Source: an uncultured Eubacterium sp.
GTDB lineage: Bacteria > Bacillota > Clostridia > Lachnospirales > Lachnospiraceae
NCBI GenBank assembly: GCA_905236225.1
Contig: CAJOPM010000125.1
Coordinates: 1 to 13,114, forward strand
DNA length: 13,114 nucleotides
Direction of reading: 5' to 3'
Shown here: in pieces, positions 5,238 through 12,503 of the stretch
How positions within the stretch are numbered: position 1 is the stretch's first letter
Layout: each line of letters opens with the position of its first letter
The notes under the pieces: generated by a model
Database searches by the model: none
What the model saw: the letters and a program-made list of their open reading frames with translations, nothing else
What the model was told of the DNA's origin: nothing
Made by a program: the position numbers and the translations under genes

Positions 5238-6497
5238 CTAAATCCCTTCTTTATAAGGATTATTTTTAAATGTATCAGTTTTATAAGAATTTTCATTATA
5301 AGAGTCTGTCTTATAAGTGATATCTTCTGAGGCATTAGTTTCAGAAGAGTTATTATCATCTAATGTATCAGAAGCAGATGTGTTTTTATTAAATGAATCT
5401 TCTGAAAAAGTATTATTATCATCTTCATCATAATAATTTACAGCATTTGCAGCACGTTTTTTATGTTCATCTTCGATAGCAGCATAATAATTTATTGTTG
5501 TATTTACATTTTCATGACCTAATACATCTGCCACTAATCGAATATCGCCAGTTTGACGGTATAAAGCTGTACCATAAGTACTTCTTAATTTATGAGGTGT
5601 TATTCTTTTGTTTGTAATTACGAATTCAGAATATTTTTTGACAAGATTTTCTACTCCGTCAACACTTAGACGCCTTTTTTGCACAGACAAAAATAACGCA
5701 TCTTCATGACCACTTGCAGGGATTATATGTGATCTTGAATTAACTATATAATCTCGTAATATATCCAAAACATCATCACTTAAATATAGAACATCTTGTG
5801 ATCCGCCTTTTCTTACTATAGTAAGTGTTTTTGCATCAAGATCTACATCTTTTAGATCAAGACCAACACATTCTGAAACACGAATACCTGTTCCTAACAT
5901 TAGAACAATTATAGATAAATCTCTTTTTCTGAAACGTTCTGCTGCACGTCGTTGTCGGTCGGACATTTGTTCATTGCCATATTCAACAGCATTTATGATA
6001 TCTTGTATTTCAGTATTATTCATTCTGACAATATTTTTATCTTTTTTTATTTTAGGCATTTTTACAAGAGCTGTTGGATTATTAGATATATTGTTATGCT
6101 CTAAATGATATCTAAAATAGCTTCTAAGTGCAGAAAATTTACGTGAAATAGCCTTTTTTTCATTTTGATGCAATACATTCTTTTTGCTATGATTCTTTTC
6201 GGCTGTATATTCTAGATAATGTTGATATTCAATTATATCTTGTGCGTTTAATATTTCTAAATAATCTAATTTGATATCCTTAAGTTCTATATTTTGAAAA
6301 ACCGGATTGTTATGTTTTAAAAACTGGAAAAAAGTTTTTATATCATATGTATATGCTATAAGTGTTGCCGGCTGTGAAGTAAGTTCTTTATCATAAATAA
6401 AATCTCTAACATGTTCTGGCATTGTATTTAAAAGTTCTCTAAGTTGGGTTATTTGCTTATTCCTTTTTGCTTTATAATAATCCGAATCCTTAGCCAT
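5238..6497 (-). CDS. Tyrosine recombinase, XerC/D-like, with acidic C-terminal tail
   Basis: A 419-residue tyrosine recombinase with an N-terminal SAM-like core-binding domain (about 30-150) and a catalytic domain (about 160-350). The catalytic residues are all present: Arg206 (TGIRVSE), Lys230 (VRKGG), His302 and Arg305 (HKLRSTYGT), His328 (LGHENV) and the nucleophile Tyr337 (TTINYY). A typical Xer protein ends soon after the Tyr and is about 300 residues. Here a further 65 residues (355-419) rich in Asp, Asn, Ser and Thr follow, with near-repeats of YKTD about 10 residues apart. The ATG at 6495-6497 with GAAAGAGGGG upstream is preferred; an in-frame TTG at 6527 would add 10 residues but lies in a hairpin. 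It could be a chromosome-dimer resolvase or a dedicated recombinase. No prophage or transposon genes adjoin it. Confidence 0.9.
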   Translation of the reverse strand: MAKDSDYYKAKRNKQITQLRELLNTMPEHVRDFIYDKELTSQPATLIAYTYDIKTFFQFLKHNNPVFQNIELKDIKLDYLEILNAQDIIEYQHYLEYTAEKNHSKKNVLHQNEKKAISRKFSALRSYFRYHLEHNNISNNPTALVKMPKIKKDKNIVRMNNTEIQDIINAVEYGNEQMSDRQRRAAERFRKRDLSIIVLMLGTGIRVSECVGLDLKDVDLDAKTLTIVRKGGSQDVLYLSDDVLDILRDYIVNSRSHIIPASGHEDALFLSVQKRRLSVDGVENLVKKYSEFVITNKRITPHKLRSTYGTALYRQTGDIRLVADVLGHENVNTTINYYAAIEDEHKKRAANAVNYYDEDDNNTFSEDSFNKNTSASDTLDDNNSSETNASEDITYKTDSYNENSYKTDTFKNNPYKEGI

Positions 6498-6523
6498 TTT
6501 CGAGTGTACCCCTCTTTCTTGAT

Positions 6524-6572
6524 ACAAACTATCGGAAAAATAGATATTTATCCGATAGTTTGTTTTATCTTT
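6524..6572 (+). terminator. Perfect 13-bp inverted repeat with 3' T-rich tract upstream of the recombinase
   Basis: ACAAACTATCGGA (6524-6536) and TCCGATAGTTTGT (6551-6563) are perfectly complementary. AAAT (6538-6541) with ATTT (6546-6549) extends the stem around an AGAT loop. On the + strand it is followed by TTTATCTTTTTT, so it looks like an intrinsic terminator for + strand transcription. On the - strand, where the adjacent genes are transcribed, no T tract follows. It may instead be a protein-binding or recombination site for the recombinase whose start lies 27 bases away. Confidence 0.6.
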
Positions 6573-6573
6573 T

Positions 6574-6606
6574 TTTAGGTCATACTACTATTAATTATGA
6601 CCTAAA
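6574..6606. repeat. Perfect 11-bp inverted repeat after the cytidylate-kinase-like gene
   Basis: TTTAGGTCATA (6574-6584) and TATGACCTAAA (6596-6606) pair perfectly around an 11-base AT-rich spacer. Only one base separates it from the previous T tract. It lies 10 bases beyond the stop of the cytidylate-kinase-like gene, so it may end or stabilise that - strand transcript. However, the - strand sequence after it is A-rich, not T-rich, which is poor for an intrinsic terminator. An operator or recombination role is possible. Confidence 0.65.
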
Positions 6607-6616
6607 TTTAAAAATA

Positions 6617-7237
6617 CTAATATTTCATATATTCCAAATACTCTTTTATCATATGAACACAACCGTCAATTCCAAGCATGGAGCTATCAAGTGTTAGATT
6701 GTAATTCGCAACATAACCCCAATTATTATTTGTATAATAGTTATAATAATTAGCACGGTTTTTATCAGTTTTTTTAATTATATCTTTTGCTTTATTTTCA
6801 GGAAGTTTAAATTCATCCATAATGCGCTTTACTCTAAAATCTAAATTTGCATGAATAAACACATTACAAACATTTTTTTCTTCAGCTAACGCATAATCCG
6901 CACATCGTCCAACTATAACGCATGATCCCTTGTGTGCAAGTTTTTTTATTGTATCAAATTGCGCCAAAAAAACTTTTTGATTAATTGGCATATCGTAGGA
7001 TGTTGTATATCCACCCCAAAGGCTGCTGGTATCCATAACTAGTGAGTACAAAAAACTATTGTTAGGTCTCTCATCGTGATCTTCAAATATTTCTTTTGAA
7101 TAACCACTGTTTTCGGATGCTAATTTTAACAATTCTTTATCGTAATATTTAATGCCTAAAGCTTCACTAAGTGCTATTCCAACGTCTCTACCACCACTGC
7201 CTAATTCTCTTCCTATTGTAATTACTCCATAATTCAT
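6617..7237 (-). CDS. Cytidylate kinase-like family protein
   Basis: A 206-residue P-loop kinase-like protein. The N-terminus ITIGRELGSGGRDVG (6-20) is the family's modified P-loop, with Ser-Gly-Gly where classical kinases have GKS/T. IVGRCADY (108-115) and DKNRANYYNYY (158-168) match the 'cytidylate kinase-like' family common in Clostridia. Real CMP kinases (Cmk) have a standard GxxGxGKS loop, so this is not a confident Cmk; the substrate is unknown. It overlaps the upstream rluD-like gene by four bases (ATGA), with GGGAGG 6 bases before the ATG, so it is translationally coupled as the last gene of the aroB-lspA-rluD run. Hairpins follow its stop. Confidence 0.85.
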   Translation of the reverse strand: MNYGVITIGRELGSGGRDVGIALSEALGIKYYDKELLKLASENSGYSKEIFEDHDERPNNSFLYSLVMDTSSLWGGYTTSYDMPINQKVFLAQFDTIKKLAHKGSCVIVGRCADYALAEEKNVCNVFIHANLDFRVKRIMDEFKLPENKAKDIIKKTDKNRANYYNYYTNNNWGYVANYNLTLDSSMLGIDGCVHMIKEYLEYMKY

Positions 7238-8187
7238 AATAAACCTCCCTCAGATAAAGAATTTTCGTTAAATTTAATGTTGTTTTTATTTAGTATATCA
7301 CTAAAATAGTCAGGAATGGGAGCAGAAAATTCCATATATTTTTTACTTCTTGGATGTATAAAACCAATAGTTAATGCATGCAAACACTGACCAACTAAAT
7401 TTTTATACTTCTTATCTGGATTTGAGTATAATTCATCGCCTAACAAAGGATGATTAATTGATGACATATGCACTCTAATCTGATGTGTCCTGCCTGTTTT
7501 TAATCGAAATTCTACAAGTGACAAATTGTTGAATCTTGCTAAAACCCTATAAGTGGTTACAGCTTCTTTTCCGTTCTTGTAGTTTATGGCCATTTTTTTT
7601 CTGTTAATCGGGTGTCTGCCTATTGGCGCATCGATTGTATCGGTATCATTTTTGACATAGCCCTTTACAATGCCAATATATATTCTGGTAACGCTATGTG
7701 CTGCAATTTGTTTGGCAATATATTCGTGTGAAAAATCGTTCTTGCATACTATAAGCGATCCTGTAGTGTCTTTGTCAATTCTATGTACAATTCCGGGCCG
7801 TATATGACCATTTATCCCCGAAAGGGAATCTTTACAATGATACATTATAGCGTTAACTAGTGTATGCGAATAATGACCGGCTGAAGGGTGAACAACCATA
7901 TTTTTGGGTTTATTTACAATTAATAAATCATCATCTTCATATAATATATCTAACGGAATATTTTCTGCTTTAATTTCTATTTCTTCAGCTTCGGGAATAT
8001 TTAAAACAATTTCCATTCCTTCTTCTGTTTTTTGACTTACCTTGATAGGCTTTCCATTAGCCTTTACATGACCTTCTTTAATAAGGCTTTGATAATAGGA
8101 CCTGGAATTATTAGGCAGTTTAATTGATAGATATTTGTCTATTCTAATACTATTATTATCTGAAACTATAAGTGTAATATTATCCAT
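7234..8187 (-). CDS. RluA/RluD family 23S rRNA pseudouridine synthase
   Basis: A 317-residue protein with an N-terminal S4 RNA-binding domain (about 13-60) and an RluA-type catalytic domain. The catalytic motif HRIDKDTTG (135-143) places the nucleophile at Asp138, and GRTHQIRVHM (232-241) is the second family signature. Enzymes of this type convert specific uridines, in RluD those of 23S helix 69, to pseudouridine. In Firmicutes the gene directly after lspA (B. subtilis ylyB) encodes this RluD-like enzyme, and the same pairing is seen here: its ATG abuts the lspA stop (TAGATG). The exact target uridines cannot be read from sequence. A C-terminal stretch of about 20 residues after the domain is Asn/Glu-rich. 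Confidence 0.93.
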   Translation of the reverse strand: MDNITLIVSDNNSIRIDKYLSIKLPNNSRSYYQSLIKEGHVKANGKPIKVSQKTEEGMEIVLNIPEAEEIEIKAENIPLDILYEDDDLLIVNKPKNMVVHPSAGHYSHTLVNAIMYHCKDSLSGINGHIRPGIVHRIDKDTTGSLIVCKNDFSHEYIAKQIAAHSVTRIYIGIVKGYVKNDTDTIDAPIGRHPINRKKMAINYKNGKEAVTTYRVLARFNNLSLVEFRLKTGRTHQIRVHMSSINHPLLGDELYSNPDKKYKNLVGQCLHALTIGFIHPRSKKYMEFSAPIPDYFSDILNKNNIKFNENSLSEGGLL

Positions 8188-8715
8188 CTACTGCTGCACC
8201 TGATTATGAATTATCTTTTTTATATCATCATCTTTGTATATAAACATAATACTTATAATAAATGCTATAGCTCCTATGGTTACATAGATATCTGCAATAT
8301 TAAAAATTGGGAAATTAATAGCACTAAAATACAAAAAATCAACAACATAATGTTGCACTATCCTATCATAAAGGTTTCCCAATGCACCAGATATTATAAG
8401 TATACAAATAAATCTAAGGAAGAAAAAATGTTTCTGAACCGGAATTTTAAAATATAGTACAACTACTATTGCAATAATTGCAATAGTTATTATATAAAAG
8501 AAAAACTGCTTTCCTGCTAATATACCAAATGCTGCACCTGTATTTTCCAGATAATATAGTTCAAAAACATCTTTAATCAGGACAAGTGGTTGTTTATCTT
8601 TGAGATTCGTTTGTGCTAAATATTTGCTTAAACGATCTATGATAGTCAGCACAACCATAGGGATTACAAGGGTTAATATTTTGTTTATTATTTTATTGTT
8701 GTTATGAGTTAACAT
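8188..8715 (-). CDS. lspA: Lipoprotein signal peptidase (signal peptidase II)
   Basis: A 175-residue integral membrane aspartyl protease that removes signal peptides from diacylglyceryl-modified prolipoproteins. Four hydrophobic segments are visible (about 13-33, 69-90, 97-115, 139-160). The conserved motifs are ENTGAAFG (57-64), GNLYDR (113-118) and the catalytic aspartates Asp126 (VVDF) and Asp142 (NIAD). The usual Gly of the DRxxxG segment is replaced by His122, which may be tolerated. The C-terminus is basic and polar, facing the cytoplasm. The start overlaps aroB by 14 bases, with GAGG 9 bases upstream, so it depends on the aroB transcript. It abuts the rluD-like gene, the usual Firmicutes pairing. 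Confidence 0.96.
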   Translation of the reverse strand: MLTHNNNKIINKILTLVIPMVVLTIIDRLSKYLAQTNLKDKQPLVLIKDVFELYYLENTGAAFGILAGKQFFFYIITIAIIAIVVVLYFKIPVQKHFFFLRFICILIISGALGNLYDRIVQHYVVDFLYFSAINFPIFNIADIYVTIGAIAFIISIMFIYKDDDIKKIIHNQVQQ

Positions 8716-9799
8716 AATTTATTGCCTCTAATATCATTTCATCTGATATCTCTTTTGAAATGTAAGCTTCACCTATTGCTTTTAGTAAAACAAATTTAAT
8801 TTTACCGGAGTCCATCTTTTTGTCTGATTTTGTAGCCTTTAGAATATCATTACTATCTAGGGTAGAATTATTAATTTTATCATAAAGATTATATGATTTT
8901 ATCAAATTTTGGATATCAATAAGCTCAATATTGCTGATATTTCCAAGGCGCATACAGATATAACCGGCAGCGACACAACCTATTGCAACGCAGTAACCAT
9001 GCAAAAGAGAAAAGTCAGTCAGCTTTTCTATAGCATGACCTATGGTGTGACCAAAATTCAAATTTGCTCTAAGTCCTAATTCCTTAGGATCTTTTTCGAC
9101 AACATCACGCTTTATAAGGCAGCTTTTATAAATAATGTCTTCAAGTACGTTTAAATCCTTGCGTTTGACATCAAGAACAGAATTTTTAAGTAAATTATAA
9201 TAATTACAATCGGCTATAAGACTATGTTTAATTATTTCTCCCATACCCGAATAATAATCTGTATCAGGTAAAGTGTTTAATGTAGACAAATTGATATAAA
9301 CAAGTGAAGGCTGATAAAATGCTCCAACCATGTTTTTGTATTGCATACAATCTACACCTGTTTTTCCGCCAATACTACTGTCGACTTGAGATAATAAAGT
9401 GGTTGGCACCTGTATAAAACGGATGCCTCTAAGATAGGTTGCAGCAGCAAATCCTGTCAAATCACCTACTACACCACCACCTAGAGCAATTAAAAAATCA
9501 TTTCTGTCAAAATGATTTTCAATTAAAAAGGTATATAATTTATTAACAGTTTCTAAATTCTTATATTGCTCTCCGGCATTAAAAATAAATTCATATATGT
9601 CATATGATTGAGTAGATAGTAAGGTCTTTATACTATCAAGATGATATTTTGAAACATTACTGTCTGTAACAATACATAATCTAATATTTGAAGGGATTCT
9701 TAAAGACTGAATCGCTTCAATAATATTATTAAAATCATGTCTGATTTTGATATCATATTTGTGTTTTCCCATATACGAAACAGGAATATCTTTTGCCAT
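8702..9799 (-). CDS. aroB: 3-dehydroquinate synthase
   Basis: This is the second enzyme of the shikimate pathway, converting DAHP to 3-dehydroquinate with NAD and a metal ion. From the chosen ATG it has 365 residues. NAD-binding GGGVVGDLTGF is at 107-117, VPTTLLSQVDSSIGGKTG at 131-148, and the metal ligands are Glu188 (GMGE), His251 (NFGHTIGH) and His267 (LLHG). The start at 9799 is preferred because AAAGGA lies 7 bases upstream and the protein then has normal length. An in-frame ATG at 9829 lies in the terminator hairpin. No other aro genes are nearby, and its place between sepF and lspA is unusual. The end overlaps lspA by 14 bases. Confidence 0.96.
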   Translation of the reverse strand: MAKDIPVSYMGKHKYDIKIRHDFNNIIEAIQSLRIPSNIRLCIVTDSNVSKYHLDSIKTLLSTQSYDIYEFIFNAGEQYKNLETVNKLYTFLIENHFDRNDFLIALGGGVVGDLTGFAAATYLRGIRFIQVPTTLLSQVDSSIGGKTGVDCMQYKNMVGAFYQPSLVYINLSTLNTLPDTDYYSGMGEIIKHSLIADCNYYNLLKNSVLDVKRKDLNVLEDIIYKSCLIKRDVVEKDPKELGLRANLNFGHTIGHAIEKLTDFSLLHGYCVAIGCVAAGYICMRLGNISNIELIDIQNLIKSYNLYDKINNSTLDSNDILKATKSDKKMDSGKIKFVLLKAIGEAYISKEISDEMILEAINYVNS

Positions 9800-9822
9800 A
9801 TCTATTTCCTTTACAATGATAA

Positions 9823-9847
9823 AGAGCATCAGTACAGCTGATGCTCT
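9823..9847 (-). terminator. Hairpin terminator between sepF and aroB
   Basis: AGAGCATCAG (9823-9832) and CTGATGCTCT (9838-9847) form a perfect 10-bp stem with a 5-base loop. On the - strand the stem is followed by TTATCATTGT, a short T-rich tail. It lies 57 bases after the sepF stop and 24 bases before the aroB start, so it probably ends or attenuates the sepF transcript. No convincing separate aroB promoter was found in the gap. Confidence 0.7.
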
Positions 9848-9903
9848 ATAACTATATGTTTACAAAGATAAATCGATTAAAAATACGTAAAACCAGCACG
9901 CAA

Positions 9904-10401
9904 TTACATTGCCGAAACATCAACAGAACCCATAAGCTCTGTAAAATCACCGGAAACATCAACTTCAGAAGGCGTAACAACAAATATATAGTTTGTAATT
10001 TTCTGAAGATTACCATCTAAAGCAAATGTTGCTCCGGAAATAAAATCAATAATACGCTGAGCTACATCAAGATTTAAACCTTCAAGATTAAGCACAACTG
10101 TACGACCTGCTATTAAAGTATCAGCAATTTGTCTAACATCATCAAAAGAATCCGGTTTGATTACACAAAGTTCCATTGCACCATTAGAAGACTTTCTGGA
10201 TGAACGCATCGGCGTAATCTTTGTTGTAGCTCTATTGTTGCGTTCCTTACTGCGTTCGATAGAATCTGATTTACTCTCCCTGCGTGAAGATGCCCGAGTT
10301 GATACTTCTTCCTCTTCATAATCATCATAGTAATCATATTCTTCATCTTCTGGGTTTAATTTCATTGCATCTAAAAAGCGATCTAAAACTCCCATTGCCA
10401 T
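9904..10401 (-). CDS. sepF: Cell division protein SepF
   Basis: A 165-residue SepF. The N-terminal MGVLDRFLDAMKL (3-15) is the expected amphipathic membrane-binding helix. Residues about 17-75 are an acidic (Glu/Asp/Tyr) then basic (Arg/Ser) disordered linker. About 76-147 is the SepF core, with VVLNLEGLN (102-110) and the dimer-region DGNLQKI (129-135). SepF polymerises into rings that align and tether FtsZ filaments to the membrane. The start at 10401 is chosen because AAGGAG, inside the last codons of yggS, lies 7 bases upstream. An ATG two codons later and a longer frame upstream are alternatives. The yggS-sepF order is the classic ylmE-ylmF pair. Confidence 0.95.
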   Translation of the reverse strand: MAMGVLDRFLDAMKLNPEDEEYDYYDDYEEEEVSTRASSRRESKSDSIERSKERNNRATTKITPMRSSRKSSNGAMELCVIKPDSFDDVRQIADTLIAGRTVVLNLEGLNLDVAQRIIDFISGATFALDGNLQKITNYIFVVTPSEVDVSGDFTELMGSVDVSAM

Positions 10402-10405
10402 AACA

Positions 10406-11110
10406 CTACTCCTTTGCATTATAATTGCGTTCTCCGAAAATGCCGGTTCCGACTCTTACCATCGTTGCTCCCTCTTCAATGGCCACCATATAATCACCGG
10501 TCATTCCCATCGATAGAACATCCATATTTACTCTTATATTATCGGCATTTTTTTGTGCGATGTCAACAGATAACTTTTTAATTTGTCTGAAAAACTTGCG
10601 ATTATCTTCGGGATCTGTCACATAAGGTGCTATTGTCATTAGCCCTTTGATAGCAATATTTGGAAGTTTTGAAATTGCATCTACTAATTCGAAAACTTCG
10701 TTTTCACTTATTCCAAATTTAGAATCTTCGTGCGCAATGTTAACTTCTATTAGCGCAGAGATAACTTTGTTTTCTTTTGCAGCTTGTTTACTGATTTCTT
10801 CTGCAAGTCTCAATGAGTCAACCGAATGAATCAAACTGACATAAGGGATTAAATACTTTACTTTATTACGCTGCAAATGCCCTATCATATGCCAATTTAT
10901 ATCATCAGGTAATTGCTGATGTTTGTCCGTCATTTCCTGGACTTTATTTTCGCCAAATTGTCTTATTCCATAATCATATGCTTCTTGCAAATCACATAGT
11001 GGTTTGGTTTTGCTTACAGCAATTAGCGTAACTTCATCAGGATTTCTCCCGACTTTTTTACAAGCATTTATTATATTTTCTTTTACTATATCGAGATTAT
11101 CTTTTATCAT
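10406..11110 (-). CDS. yggS: YggS/PROSC family PLP-binding protein
   Basis: A 234-residue fold-type III PLP-binding protein involved in vitamin B6 and amino-acid homeostasis; it has no established enzyme activity. The PLP lysine is Lys34 in LIAVSKTKP (29-37). Other family motifs are GENKVQE (53-59), WHMIGHLQRNK (73-83), SMGMTGD (200-206) and RVGTGIFG (219-226), the last two cradling the PLP phosphate. AGGAGG lies 5 bases before the ATG. It corresponds to YlmE of B. subtilis, next to sepF. The sepF start codon comes 4 bases after its stop and sepF's SD lies in its final codons, so the two genes are translationally linked. Confidence 0.96.
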   Translation of the reverse strand: MIKDNLDIVKENIINACKKVGRNPDEVTLIAVSKTKPLCDLQEAYDYGIRQFGENKVQEMTDKHQQLPDDINWHMIGHLQRNKVKYLIPYVSLIHSVDSLRLAEEISKQAAKENKVISALIEVNIAHEDSKFGISENEVFELVDAISKLPNIAIKGLMTIAPYVTDPEDNRKFFRQIKKLSVDIAQKNADNIRVNMDVLSMGMTGDYMVAIEEGATMVRVGTGIFGERNYNAKE

Positions 11111-11126
11111 GCTATCCTCCTATTAT

Positions 11127-12503
11127 TTAATTTACAAGCTCACCTTCCGATATTGTTGAGCTGTCTAATGCAATATGATCATAAAGTGATATTCCATATG
11201 AAGTATCTTTAGCTATAATAGAATATTCTTCATTTTGAGACTTAATTTCTATTTGCTTAAATACTGCATAGCCCTTGTTTATGTTGTAAACTCCACTAAG
11301 AGTGCCGGTTGACTTTACGGTATATGTGTCGTTTGAAGAAGACTTAACAATGATTGTACCTGCCGTAATATCGTTTTCATCTATATAATAATTATTATTT
11401 TCATCTTCATAGTATATAGTCGTTTTAACAAAAGACGTTGAATTATCTTCGGTGTTTTTTACTAATAGCCCTAAATCATCTGAATCATTTCCTTTTATAA
11501 AATATTCAGAGGGAATCTTGAAAAATTTCTTTTCGACTATAGCGCTGTTTGGGATTTTAAGGCCACTTTCCTCATCTAAAGTAATATCTACGGAAAGAAA
11601 TCTCTCCGATGCATATCTAATCATTGAATTTTGAAAGGTTATTATTAAATAATTTTCATTATCAATTTGTCTAAAAGAAATACTGCCCCATACTGAGACA
11701 TCATCCTTTAAAAATTTAACTTGAATATACTCCTCATCTTTTAGTTTCTCTGTAAGATCATCACTTGATTTGATTACCAAATTCCATTTTTCATTGGTAA
11801 TAAGCTTGTATACAGCATCACCTTTTTCAACGCTTTCTAATGTAGTTAAATCATTTTTAGAATAATTTATTGCATTTAAATCATCAGCTGTGAACGTTTG
11901 AGGTGTAATAGCTTCATATCCGTCAATATAGTATTCAACAACTCCATCTTTTATTGCAGTGTAAATATGAAAATCACTAGATGAATCAATAGACTCATCG
12001 TTAAGCTTATTTAATTCTTCTAATGATAACACGGCAGATAATTTAGAATTGAGCTGGCTTTTAAATGTATATATACCGGAATATGCTGTATTTGTATATG
12101 TATTTATATAACCATATATGTCATCAGCAATATCTTGAAGTTGTTCATTGGTCATAGAACTGGCATCTTCTTTTGATGCAGTAATAAGCTTAAAATATTT
12201 ACCGTTTTCATCTATTGAATATATGCTGTCACCTTTACCGATTTTTGATGATTCTTGACGATAATAATTAATATATCCGCTATTTTTTGCTGAAACAACC
12301 TTTTCTTTTCTTAACACCAATCCTGTATACTCGTGGTCAGTTGATATCTGGCCCTCTTCTACTTCATATATTCTGACATGTTTTTCAGTAAAATATAGTA
12401 AGCATTGAATACACAAATAAGCCAATATAACCATAAATATTATTATACCTATGTTAATATGTATTGGTTTATGATACTTAACAATTTTGCTACGTTTTTT
12501 CAA
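11127..12503 (-). CDS. HlyD-like membrane-anchored adaptor protein of unknown role
   Basis: A 458-residue protein with a basic N-terminus, one hydrophobic segment (about 15-38) and a long extracytoplasmic part. Residues about 60-100 (TGLVLRKEKVVSAKNSGYIN, then GKGDSIYSID) resemble the lipoyl-like hairpin of HlyD/RND adaptor proteins. The rest is Asp/Glu/Ser-rich with no enzyme motif I recognise. No ABC or RND transporter is encoded nearby, unlike true HlyD partners. The start is TTG (12503-12501), supported by AAAGGA 7 bases upstream and by the basic residues before the anchor. It ends 16 bases before yggS and is probably cotranscribed with yggS and sepF, hinting at an envelope or division role (inference). 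Confidence 0.75.
   Translation of the reverse strand: MKKRSKIVKYHKPIHINIGIIIFMVILAYLCIQCLLYFTEKHVRIYEVEEGQISTDHEYTGLVLRKEKVVSAKNSGYINYYRQESSKIGKGDSIYSIDENGKYFKLITASKEDASSMTNEQLQDIADDIYGYINTYTNTAYSGIYTFKSQLNSKLSAVLSLEELNKLNDESIDSSSDFHIYTAIKDGVVEYYIDGYEAITPQTFTADDLNAINYSKNDLTTLESVEKGDAVYKLITNEKWNLVIKSSDDLTEKLKDEEYIQVKFLKDDVSVWGSISFRQIDNENYLIITFQNSMIRYASERFLSVDITLDEESGLKIPNSAIVEKKFFKIPSEYFIKGNDSDDLGLLVKNTEDNSTSFVKTTIYYEDENNNYYIDENDITAGTIIVKSSSNDTYTVKSTGTLSGVYNINKGYAVFKQIEIKSQNEEYSIIAKDTSYGISLYDHIALDSSTISEGELVN

Noticed and set aside
5251..5320. TTATAAG repeated at 30-base intervals as a DNA repeat or CRISPR-like array
   Set aside because: The units are coding repeats (YKTD-type) in the recombinase tail. 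They are imperfect, short and without unique spacers of uniform length.
5238..6497. Integrase of a prophage or integrative element
   Set aside because: No tRNA target, att duplication, excisionase, phage or conjugation gene is visible on either side. Both flanks are core genes.
6498..6527. TTG start adding 10 residues to the recombinase
   Set aside because: It falls inside the 13-bp inverted repeat and has no SD. The ATG at 6497 has GAAAGAGGGG upstream and begins with a typical N-terminus.
8206..8457. Open frame on the + strand inside lspA
   Set aside because: It is a shadow of the hydrophobic lspA coding sequence, with Ile/Tyr/Asn-rich content and no SD.
9800..9829. ATG start adding 10 residues to AroB
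   Set aside because: It lies inside the 10-bp hairpin after sepF. The ATG at 9799 has AAAGGA at good spacing and gives a family-length protein.
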